A stretch of 5,282 nucleotides of DNA, taken from assembly GCA_947497195.1 (NCBI GenBank), contig CANMGM010000178.1, positions 1-5,282 on the forward strand. Reading direction: 5' to 3'. This DNA is from Bacteroidota bacterium. Its GTDB lineage: Bacteria; Bacteroidota; Bacteroidia; M30B66. The translations under genes and the position numbers were made by a program. A model generated the notes under the pieces. It saw only the letters and a list, made by a program, of their open reading frames with translations, was not told the DNA's origin and ran no database searches. Positions 1 through 5,282 of this stretch are shown here, piece after piece (within the stretch, counting starts at the first letter, position 1; each line of letters opens with the position of its first letter).

Positions 1-7
1 AATGAAC

Positions 8-33
8 AAAAAATAAGGGAAACACGTGTTCCC
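8..33 (-). terminator. Candidate intrinsic terminator for leftward transcription
   Basis: On the plus strand, GGGAAACAC (17-25) faces GTGTTCCC (26-33). The core AACACGTGTT (21-30) is a perfect 10-bp palindrome, extended by GGG/CCC pairs with one bulged A. Read on the minus strand the stem is followed at once by TTATTTTTT (16 down to 8), which is the order expected of a Rho-independent terminator. It lies about 420 bp beyond the stop of the minus-strand nuclease-like gene, so it would terminate that gene only if its transcript carries a long 3' UTR. It could also serve an unannotated RNA from the structured region, or act on a gene left of the window. In the plus direction no T tract follows. 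The stem is short and its loop must open at the palindrome centre, so this is a moderate call. Confidence 0.4.
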
Positions 34-99
34 GCCCAGTCTAAAGTTCAGAAATTTCTAGTATAAATAAAAGTAGAAAATTTGCTTCGACTTGTTGAT

Positions 100-135
100 A
101 ACTAGCCGTTTATAAACGTTTATTAACGGCTAGTT
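100..135. repeat. 36-bp near-perfect palindrome
   Basis: The outer arms AACTAGCCGTT (100-110) and AACGGCTAGTT (125-135) are exact reverse complements over 11 bp. Between them, ATAAACGTTTAT (112-123) is itself a perfect 12-bp palindrome. The only break in the dyad is the T/T pair at 111 and 124, so 34 of 36 bases obey the symmetry. Such a dyad can be a binding site for a dimeric protein, a recombination or transposition end, or a hairpin in RNA or single-stranded DNA. It has no T tract on either side, which argues against a simple terminator. No neighbouring gene points to a binding protein, so the role is unassigned. Confidence 0.85.
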
Positions 136-158
136 GGTTGGGGAATTCGTATCTTGAA

Positions 159-187
159 ACTGGGGAGGAGGAGTGGTGGACCCCAGT
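159..187. repeat. 7-bp inverted repeat with purine-rich loop
   Basis: ACTGGGG (159-165) and CCCCAGT (181-187) are exact reverse complements around a 15-nt loop (166-180) that on the plus strand is almost entirely A and G. The stem is GC-rich enough to form in RNA, but there is no T tract after it on either strand, so it is not a plausible terminator. It sits between the palindrome at 100-135 and the GC-rich fold-back at 241-328 and may be part of one structured element. Function unknown. Confidence 0.5.
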
Positions 188-240
188 GAAGTTGAGTGCT
201 ACATCCTCATTTTCAATTTGTTATATTTATAATGCTTAGG

Positions 241-328
241 CCGCCACGGGCGTGCTTTCCGGTTCAAGTCCTCGTCCCGATTCGCTCTGCTTTCGGGCCT
301 CCGGGCTTTACCCTCCAATCCCTGGCGG
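241..328. repeat. GC-rich fold-back element, possible dispersed intergenic repeat or structured RNA
   Basis: Positions 241-330 are about 66% G+C (59 of 90 bases by hand count) between clearly AT-rich flanks. The ends pair: CCGCCA-C-GGG (241-250) with CCCTGGCGG (320-328), giving nine base pairs with a single bulged C (247). Inside, CCCGA (276-280) pairs with TCGGG (293-297) around a 12-nt loop. From memory, not from a search, the wording of this block (ending in a CAATCCCTGGCGG phrase) resembles GC-rich structured sequences that recur between genes in Bacteroidota genomes. It could be a REP- or MITE-like element or the structured part of an RNA. It contains no credible coding sequence; the 34-codon frame at 232-336 is probably chance. 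Confidence 0.55.
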
Positions 329-442
329 GTATGTAGCTTGGTTCAAGAATCCGTTTGCACTCGAAATTTGATTCTCCAAAACGCGCATAATTATTTGATT
401 GGATTAAAAAGTCGGGTAAGGTCTTAAATTCTTTTGTTTTCT

Positions 443-532
443 AGGAGGACTTTTCAATCATTAATCATCCGTACAAATTTATAACGACAAGCGAACTCTT
501 TATTTTTAAGCATAACGATATAAAGTCCTCCT
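443..532. repeat. 11-bp inverted repeat spanning the end of the nuclease-like gene
   Basis: AGGAGGACTTT (443-453) and AAAGTCCTCCT (522-532) are exact reverse complements with 68 nt between them. One arm lies immediately after the stop codon (454-456), the other within the coding sequence over the Gly-Gly-Leu of the C-terminal domain. In the gene's mRNA, the 3' flank could pair with the coding arm to form a long-range stem enclosing the last codons. It may be chance; there is no U tract supporting a terminator. Confidence 0.4.
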
Positions 533-1656
533 TTCAAATTTTGACTGCTCCAGTAGGCGTCCTCCCTACATGGCATTCGTTCACCCAATGTATTCCAAAT
601 TTCTATTTCATTGCATGGAAGCGAATTGGCTAAATCGAAGTCGAAGCCCGGACAACTTACAGTTTCCTCATGCTCATTTACTGCATTAAAGCCGGCGCTA
701 TAATCGAATTCAAAGGACGCAATTACCGGCAAGTGATCGGCCAAATCGTGCAAGGCCTGAATAACCGAATCGGGAGCAGAAGTGTTGGGTGGATTGGCTA
801 AAATTGACGTGTTGTAATGCGCTCCATCGTTTCCGGGAGTGCTGTATGAATCATCGATGTAACGAAGTCCATATGTTCCATCGTTTACGAACCGCGTACC
901 TAGGATAAAATCGAAGCGATCGTCCATACCGCCCGTTACACCCAAATCGAACGAAGCCGTACGCGGACTCTGTGTATGCACATCGGCAAAATTGATGTTG
1001 TTCGACCAATCGCCTTCACGGTTTATAAAATCTACGAATTGCGCTTGTCCGTCGGTGCGCAGATTTTGCCAGGCAGGCTCGTCGGCGCTGTAAAGATTGA
1101 GGTCGCCCTGCAGGATGAAATTGTTCGAAGGATGCCGGTTGTTTGCATAAATGCGGATATCGGCGGCCTGTTGTGCGCGTAGATTCTCGTTGTCGCTGCC
1201 CTGACTCGATTTGAAATGCACCAACATGTTTGTCATCCATACCGTGTCGGGATAGCTTTCGAAATTCTGATTTGCACTGTAAAAGCGATATACATTGGTA
1301 AAACGTGGTGAGGTTTGTATCGGAAATTGCGATGCGAGTCGCAGTTTTGATTTCCGGTAAAACATGGACCCCATCAGTTCGCTTTCCTGAATCCAATTCG
1401 TAACGCCAAAAACCGAATCACTGAATACATATTTCTTTAAGGAATCGATTGCTGATGCTTCCGTCAATTCATTCAAGCCAATCAGATCGGGTTGCAGGTA
1501 ATTAACGATCGGACGAAACAATGGCGCCTTCATCGAATTGCCTTCGGGGAAGCGTAAAATATTGTATTGCAAAATGCGTATGGTATCGATTTGCGCAATC
1601 GCATACGGACAAATAATTCCAACCAATACTATTCCCAAGCAGCATCTTTTCAACAT
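454..1656 (-). CDS. Secreted endonuclease/exonuclease/phosphatase family protein with C-terminal T9SS-type sorting domain
   Basis: This 400-residue protein begins MLKRCCLGIVLVG and has a signal peptide of about 21 residues (basic start, hydrophobic core, AIA-Q cleavage). An in-frame TTG six codons upstream (1672-1674) is a poorer start. Residues about 25-317 form a DNase I-like EEP fold with the full metal and catalytic set in family order: N32 in QYN, E63 in DLIGLNE, H147 in LVHF, D185 and N187 in GDLN, D249 in RFD, and D307-H308 in ADHLP. Family members hydrolyse phosphodiester or phosphomonoester bonds with Mg2+; whether the substrate is nucleic acid, a phospholipid or a sugar phosphate cannot be read here. 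Residues about 324-400 resemble a type A T9SS sorting domain (IEIWNTLGERM, NLKGGLYIVML, YKFVRM). The usual N-P motif at its start is not recognisable, and the tail has four cysteines (335, 348, 363, 390). It is divergent from the PA14/Ig gene across 64 bp. The EEP assignment is strong, the export route likely, the substrate unknown. Confidence 0.9.
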   Translation of the reverse strand: MLKRCCLGIVLVGIICPYAIAQIDTIRILQYNILRFPEGNSMKAPLFRPIVNYLQPDLIGLNELTEASAIDSLKKYVFSDSVFGVTNWIQESELMGSMFYRKSKLRLASQFPIQTSPRFTNVYRFYSANQNFESYPDTVWMTNMLVHFKSSQGSDNENLRAQQAADIRIYANNRHPSNNFILQGDLNLYSADEPAWQNLRTDGQAQFVDFINREGDWSNNINFADVHTQSPRTASFDLGVTGGMDDRFDFILGTRFVNDGTYGLRYIDDSYSTPGNDGAHYNTSILANPPNTSAPDSVIQALHDLADHLPVIASFEFDYSAGFNAVNEHEETVSCPGFDFDLANSLPCNEIEIWNTLGERMPCREDAYWSSQNLKGGLYIVMLKNKEFACRYKFVRMIND

Positions 1657-1680
1657 GGCTGCAAGGTATGCCAAATTCTA

Positions 1681-1712
1681 TTTGTAAAAATTAATCTCAA
1701 AGTGTACATTCG
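1681..1712 (+). promoter_or_regulatory. Candidate Bacteroidota-type promoter for the PA14/Ig gene
   Basis: TTTG (1681-1684), then 20 nt, then TACATTCG (1705-1712) fits the Bacteroidota housekeeping pattern of a -33 TTG-type element and a -7 TAnnTTTG element with one mismatch, at the usual 19-21 nt spacing. Transcription would begin only a few bases before ATG 1721, giving an almost leaderless mRNA, or about a dozen bases before the alternative ATG at 1730. A competing -7-like match, TCTATTTG (1677-1684), has no good -33 partner. The 64-bp spacer (1657-1720) must also hold the promoter of the divergent nuclease-like gene; on that strand only imperfect matches are visible, such as TAGAATTTG (1680 down to 1672), which has one base too many. 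This is a pattern match by eye in AT-rich DNA. Confidence 0.3.
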
Positions 1713-1720
1713 ACACTTCA

Positions 1721-4672
1721 ATGATTGCGATGCGTCCCCTGATTTTTATCCTGTCTTTATATTTGCTCGGAAATGGAAGTTTGTTTTCACAGTACTTATC
1801 ACTTTGCCAGCCCGATCCTTCATTCAACTGTCCGGTAGTATGCCAAGGGGGAACGTTGCAGCTGAAGGTGTTTCAAATTCAAAACTTCCCCACCGGCACG
1901 CAAATTCAGGCGCTACTTTCCAATGCCAGTGGATCGTTTGCCAACGGAACGCAAATTTTGCCGGTTGCGCAATACAGCAACAACAATGGCTCGAGCTGGG
2001 CCAACGGGCCATACCTGTTTTCGTCCAACATCAACGATTTGCTTGTACGCGTAACAATCCCCGTCACAACTCCGGTTGGTAGCGCCTACACCATTAAAAT
2101 GCGTGCGAGTACAGGTTACACCAGCAACGATTTATTTCAGTGCAGCGGAGGGAATGTTATCAATGTAATTCCTGCAAATGTTCCCCTGCCTGCCCTACCG
2201 CAAGCACAATCTGGCATTGGGCAATGGATTGGTCATCTATACAACTGGACCCCAACAACGGGCGGTATTCTAAACACACCGGCTTTAATTGCAGCACAGA
2301 ACTTTTTCGGTTCTTCCAACTACCAAGGCCACGTAGTTTACAATGCGTTAAATCTGGATTTGTTTTTTAGTCAAACCGGTGGGGTGCCGGGTTCAACTGC
2401 AAATGGCTCATCATTTAACTGCGGACTCAATTATACCACCATTTTCAGCCTGCGATTGCGCCGCACGGAGAATTTCGCACCCGGTTTCTATCAACTTAGT
2501 ATTCAAGGCGATGACGGAATTCGGTTGAGCATTGATGGCGGCGCAACCTGGATCTTGGATTCCTTTATTGAACAAGCATATTTAGGAAGCTTTCGTTCAA
2601 CAGCTACAGCCTTTCCAAACGGCATTTGTTTAAGCGGAAATACCGATCTAGTAATTGAGTATTTCCAGCGCCCTGCAGACGCCCGTTTAACATTTACAGC
2701 TACACCACTTTCTGTCCCAACGCTTAGTAATCCACAAAGCCTAAGTCTATGTGCTGCCGAATCGGCCAACTTTTCGGTTAATTCCATTTCCGGATATTCC
2801 TTTCAATGGTTCGAAAGTAGCGACAATGGTGCAACATTTTCACCACTTGTAAATTCTTCGCCATATTCGGGAGTAACTTCACCAAATCTCTCAATCAATC
2901 CGGTTACATCCACCTTTAATGGCAATCAGTATTATTGTCTGGCAAGCGGTTCATGCGGAACGCCTTTTGAATCGAGTCCGGCGGTGTTAACCTTGAATGC
3001 TGGTCCAAACGTTATTCAAAATCCTGTGAATGCAGTGTATTGCCCCGGACAAAATCTTCAATTTAGCGGAGGTGTTATCCCCAGTGGAACACAAGTGCAG
3101 TGGGAGTTGAGCACAGATGGGGGAAATACGTTTTCACCCATTTCGAACGGCCTTTCCTACACAGGAGCTACTTCCGGTGATTTAACCGTATTGAATCCGA
3201 GCGCTCAGGTGCAGGGACAATTTTACCACATTTGTTATACATCGTGTGGCGAGACCATTTGTTCTGATGCGGCTGAAGTGTTACCCGGCAGTGCAGTTAG
3301 CATCACTGAGCAACCGCAAAGCATTACCTTGTGCACGGGGCAAAGTGGATCAATATCAACAACGGCCAGCAATGCAGCAGCCTATGTTTGGCAAATTGAG
3401 AGCGGAGGCAATTTTATCGATTTGAGCATGAATCCCCAGGCCGGTTTGAGTGCCGGTAATTCATCCAACTTATCGATAGATGCTTCGCAATTGGCAGTTG
3501 GCAGCTATTCAGTTCGCTGTCGCATTACCGGTTCGTGCTCCGGCGATGTATTTAGCATCCCGGTTCAGATTCTTGTTGAAGCCGCTGCTGCAATTTCTAC
3601 TCAGCCCCAAAGTGTAACTGTTTGCGAAGGGCTCGACGCTGTTTTTAGTGTAGCGGCTTCGGGAACAACGTTTCAGTGGCAGCAAAGTGCCAACAACGGA
3701 CAAACGTTCACCAACCTCGGAAATTCGGCTTCCATTGCAGGGACGACAACCACTCAGTTAACGATCTCGGATGTATCTGCGACCTTAAATGGAACTATCT
3801 ACCAATGTTATGTTACGAACGATTGTGGCGAAGTAACCAGTCAGGCTGTACAACTAACAGTTGAAGCGGCTCCGGCATTAACGCTGCAGCCGGTTGACGG
3901 GGCGGCTTGCTCTGAACAAAGCGTTCAATTAACAGCGGCGGCAACATCAGCGGTAAGCTGGCAATGGTTTGTAAGTTCTGATAACGGTACTACATTCCAA
4001 CCACTCGAAAACCAAAGTCCTTATAGTGGAACAACCGCCGCAGTGCTAACTATTGATCCACTTTCGGATGGAATGAATGGATTGATTTACCGTGCCGAAA
4101 TTTCTTCATGCAGCACCAGTATTAGCTCGGATGCTGTGGAGTTGACGGTACATCCGAATCCTGAAATAGCAATTTCATCTGTGTCAACAAGCGTTGCATT
4201 GGGCGATACCCTGCAATTAACGGTTACAGGCGAGGCCGAATTCACATGGACACAAGATGCAAGTTTAAGTTGTACCAATTGTCCAACACCACTTGCATTT
4301 CCGACAGAAACAACAACTTACTATGTAAGCGGAACAAATAGTTTCGGATGTGTTTCGCGCGATAGCATTCGGATAAAAGTCGACATCATTTGCGGGCAGC
4401 TCTTTATCCCTAATATTTTTTCGCCCAATGCTAAAGGGCCATTTATGAATGAGTCCTATTGTGTTTACACCGATTGTGTGGATTTATTTAAATTGGTTAT
4501 TTACAATCGTTGGGGCGAGAAACTTTTCGAAACTTCCGAAATTACAGATTGCTGGGATGGGAAATTCAAGGACACTGAAGCACCCACCGGAATTTATGCG
4601 TATAATTTGTATCTGAAGCAATTGGATGGAGTTATTGTAAACAAAACAGGAACAATAACGCTTGTAAAATAA
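1721..4672 (+). CDS. Large exported PA14/Ig-repeat protein with CHU_C (type B T9SS) sorting domain
   Basis: This 983-residue protein starts with a signal peptide (about 1-23, ending SLFS-Q); ATG 1730, three codons in, would work equally well. Residues 24-155 are a Cys- and Ser/Asn-rich beta-type region. Residues about 163-330 form a PA14-like domain, opening GIGQWIGHLYNW and carrying the signature GDDGIRLSIDG (263-273); such domains often bind carbohydrate. Five Ig-like repeats follow, with key Trp at 363, 461, 557, 653 and 749 (spacings 98, 96, 96, 96), each with a Cys near its start and most with a YxC-type motif late. Repeats one and five both read SSDNG and SPYSG. Residues 812-889 are a PKD/Ig-like module with SCTNCP and TTTYYVSGTN. 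Residues 890-983 are a gliding-motility-associated C-terminal domain (IPNIFSPN, YNRWGEKLFET, CWDGKFKD, PTGIYAYNLYL). In the family this domain directs T9SS export and surface attachment. A structural, adhesive or glycan-binding role is inferred; no catalytic site is visible. Confidence 0.92.
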   Translation: MIAMRPLIFILSLYLLGNGSLFSQYLSLCQPDPSFNCPVVCQGGTLQLKVFQIQNFPTGTQIQALLSNASGSFANGTQILPVAQYSNNNGSSWANGPYLFSSNINDLLVRVTIPVTTPVGSAYTIKMRASTGYTSNDLFQCSGGNVINVIPANVPLPALPQAQSGIGQWIGHLYNWTPTTGGILNTPALIAAQNFFGSSNYQGHVVYNALNLDLFFSQTGGVPGSTANGSSFNCGLNYTTIFSLRLRRTENFAPGFYQLSIQGDDGIRLSIDGGATWILDSFIEQAYLGSFRSTATAFPNGICLSGNTDLVIEYFQRPADARLTFTATPLSVPTLSNPQSLSLCAAESANFSVNSISGYSFQWFESSDNGATFSPLVNSSPYSGVTSPNLSINPVTSTFNGNQYYCLASGSCGTPFESSPAVLTLNAGPNVIQNPVNAVYCPGQNLQFSGGVIPSGTQVQWELSTDGGNTFSPISNGLSYTGATSGDLTVLNPSAQVQGQFYHICYTSCGETICSDAAEVLPGSAVSITEQPQSITLCTGQSGSISTTASNAAAYVWQIESGGNFIDLSMNPQAGLSAGNSSNLSIDASQLAVGSYSVRCRITGSCSGDVFSIPVQILVEAAAAISTQPQSVTVCEGLDAVFSVAASGTTFQWQQSANNGQTFTNLGNSASIAGTTTTQLTISDVSATLNGTIYQCYVTNDCGEVTSQAVQLTVEAAPALTLQPVDGAACSEQSVQLTAAATSAVSWQWFVSSDNGTTFQPLENQSPYSGTTAAVLTIDPLSDGMNGLIYRAEISSCSTSISSDAVELTVHPNPEIAISSVSTSVALGDTLQLTVTGEAEFTWTQDASLSCTNCPTPLAFPTETTTYYVSGTNSFGCVSRDSIRIKVDIICGQLFIPNIFSPNAKGPFMNESYCVYTDCVDLFKLVIYNRWGEKLFETSEITDCWDGKFKDTEAPTGIYAYNLYLKQLDGVIVNKTGTITLVK

Positions 4673-4677
4673 CAAGC
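4660..4677. terminator. Weak stem-loop between convergent genes
   Basis: GCTTGT (4660-4665) pairs exactly with ACAAGC (4672-4677) around the loop AAAATA, overlapping the TAA stop (4670-4672) of the PA14/Ig gene. It is the only dyad noticed at the 15-bp junction with the convergent YigZ-type gene (stop at 4688-4690). Being palindromic, it could act in both directions. It lacks a clean T tract: the plus side reads CATAAGATTAG, the minus side GTTATTGTTCC. A bidirectional terminator is therefore only a possibility. Confidence 0.25.
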
Positions 4678-4687
4678 ATAAGATTAG

Positions 4688-5282
4688 TTAGTCCAAGCCT
4701 TCAACCATCCAGTTACGGCGCTTTATTTCTTCGATTGCAGCATTCGATGAACTGTGTGCTATTTCGACAGTAATAACGAATAGAACATCACCGCCATCTG
4801 GCCTGGCAGAGAATCCCATTGCTTTAACCCACTTCATCAATTCGCCCGATTCTGTATATGAACATTGCACGCGTATGCGTTGCACAATCAGTTTTTCAAC
4901 AATTCCGGTATCTTCGAGAGCCAGTTTTGCGGCTTCGCGGTAGGCGTGAATCAGACCCGGCACACCCAGCAAGGTTCCGCCAAAATAACGCACCACAATA
5001 ACCAAAACATTGAAAACCTGCATCGATTTAAGTTGATTGAGAATGGGTTTTCCGGCCGATGAGGATGGTTCTCCATCGTCGTTGGCTCTCCATCGCTCAC
5101 CGAGAGGGTTGATGCGATACGCATAGCAATGGTGTCGGGCCGTTGGATGCTCTTTGCGAACAAGTTCCAATGCGCGTTTAATATCTTCCTCATCCAAAAC
5201 AGGAAATGCCATACCTATAAAGCGACTGCCTCGGTCGCGAAAAACCCCTTCGCCACGACTTGAGATGGTGAAATAATGGTCG
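4688..5282 (-). CDS. YigZ/IMPACT family protein (UPF0029), 5' end outside the window
   Basis: The frame is open to the right edge: 197 residues plus stop are visible, beginning DHYFTISSRGEGVFRDRGSR. The ATG at 5210-5212 is an internal Met (visible residue 24), because the residues before it match the usual start of this family (Y-x-T-I then a Gly/Glu-rich turn and a K/R-rich GSRF segment). Family members are about 200-210 residues, so only a few residues and the start codon are missing. The N-terminal IMPACT-type domain (about 1-125) carries ARHHCYAY (visible 48-55), NDDGEPSSSAGKPI (67-80) and VVRYFGGTLLGVPGL (96-110). The C-terminal part (about 130-190) fits the ferredoxin-like DUF1949 domain. 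The protein is cytoplasmic, with no signal peptide seen in the visible part. Eukaryotic IMPACT modulates the translational stress kinase GCN2; bacterial homologues have no settled function. It is convergent with the PA14/Ig gene and probably unrelated to it. Confidence 0.93.
   Translation of the reverse strand, partial: DHYFTISSRGEGVFRDRGSRFIGMAFPVLDEEDIKRALELVRKEHPTARHHCYAYRINPLGERWRANDDGEPSSSAGKPILNQLKSMQVFNVLVIVVRYFGGTLLGVPGLIHAYREAAKLALEDTGIVEKLIVQRIRVQCSYTESGELMKWVKAMGFSARPDGGDVLFVITVEIAHSSSNAAIEEIKRRNWMVEGLD

Larger units (their letters stand above)
1..453. other. Gene-free intergenic region rich in inverted repeats
   Basis: No open frame here looks like a real gene: all frames are broken by frequent stops, and the longest ATG frame noticed (232-336) is a 34-codon frame inside a structured GC-rich block. 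The region holds a terminator-like dyad (8-33), a 36-bp near-palindrome (100-135), a 7-bp hairpin (159-187) and a GC-rich fold-back (241-328), each listed separately. Positions 34-99 and 188-240 are AT-rich with nothing I recognise. Positions 329-453 are also AT-rich and hold only a weak 6-bp stem (346-351 with 370-375) and one arm of an inverted repeat reaching into the next gene (443-453). No transposase, integrase or clear target-site duplication is visible. The region could be a 3' UTR, an untranslated RNA, or a non-autonomous repeat element; the sequence alone does not decide. Confidence 0.7.

Noticed and set aside
255..275. tRNA-like T-loop phrase GGTTCAAGTCC at 261-271
   Set aside because: It matches the T-arm consensus, but the flanking bases do not form the 5-bp T stem, and no acceptor stem, anticodon arm or D arm could be placed around it.
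100..330. Integron attC site or insertion sequence end
   Set aside because: No paired core sites of the GTTRRRY/RYYYAAC kind bound the structure, no integrase or transposase is in the window, and no target-site duplication was seen.
232..336. 34-codon ATG frame on the plus strand beginning MLRPPRACF
   Set aside because: It lies almost wholly inside the GC-rich fold-back, where stop codons are rare by composition, and its residues (Pro, Arg, Cys rich) resemble no protein domain. Chance open frame.
443..449. Shine-Dalgarno-like AGGAGGA on the plus strand
   Set aside because: No start codon follows at a suitable distance, and Bacteroidota genes rarely depend on such sites.
1016..1396. 126-codon minus-strand frame inside the nuclease-like gene
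   Set aside because: It is out of frame with the active-site-bearing reading frame and shows low-complexity Arg/Gln-rich sequence with no domain; a shadow of the real gene.
1657..1674. Upstream TTG start (1672-1674) for the nuclease-like gene
   Set aside because: It adds six residues ahead of a complete signal peptide that begins naturally at ATG 1656 with Lys-Arg and a hydrophobic core, and it narrows the divergent spacer.
1567..2082. 171-codon plus-strand frame crossing the divergent spacer
   Set aside because: It overlaps the signal-peptide ends of both real genes, has no recognisable domain, and the competing frames encode well-supported proteins.
2801..4060. Possible tandem DNA repeat or CRISPR-like periodicity
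   Set aside because: The period of about 288 bp reflects diverged protein domains (Ig-like), not near-identical DNA repeats with spacers.

Overview
The window looks like chromosomal DNA from a member of the Bacteroidota. Two of its three genes encode exported proteins with type IX secretion system (T9SS) sorting domains, one of the ordinary C-terminal type and one of the gliding-motility-associated (CHU_C, type B) type. T9SS and these domains are confined to that phylum and its close relatives. Start sites lack Shine-Dalgarno sequences and a candidate promoter resembles the Bacteroidota -33/-7 pattern. I cannot name a genus.

Layout. Positions 1-453 contain no convincing gene but are rich in fold-back structure: a terminator-like dyad followed on the minus strand by a T-rich tract (8-33), a 36-bp almost perfect palindrome (100-135), a 7-bp stem with a purine-rich loop (159-187), and an isolated GC-rich block (241-328, about 66% G+C) that folds back on itself. 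This is the least explained part of the window. Positions 454-1656 (minus strand) encode a secreted endonuclease/exonuclease/phosphatase (EEP, DNase I-like) protein with a complete active-site set and a C-terminal T9SS-type domain. A 64-bp divergent spacer follows. Positions 1721-4672 (plus strand) encode a 983-residue exported modular protein: signal peptide, N-terminal beta-rich region, PA14-like domain, five Ig-like repeats of about 96 residues, a shorter PKD/Ig-like domain, and a CHU_C domain. Only 15 bp separate its stop from that of a convergent YigZ/IMPACT family gene (4688-5282, minus strand), whose 5' end lies beyond the right edge.

How the parts relate. The nuclease-like enzyme and the PA14/Ig protein are transcribed divergently from one short spacer, and both are predicted T9SS cargo, so they may be co-regulated surface or secreted proteins. 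No sequence evidence makes them a single system. The YigZ-type protein is cytoplasmic and probably an unrelated neighbour. I found no tRNA or rRNA gene, CRISPR array, transposase or integrase. No new multi-gene system is supported; the best candidate for something undescribed is the structured intergenic element near the left end.
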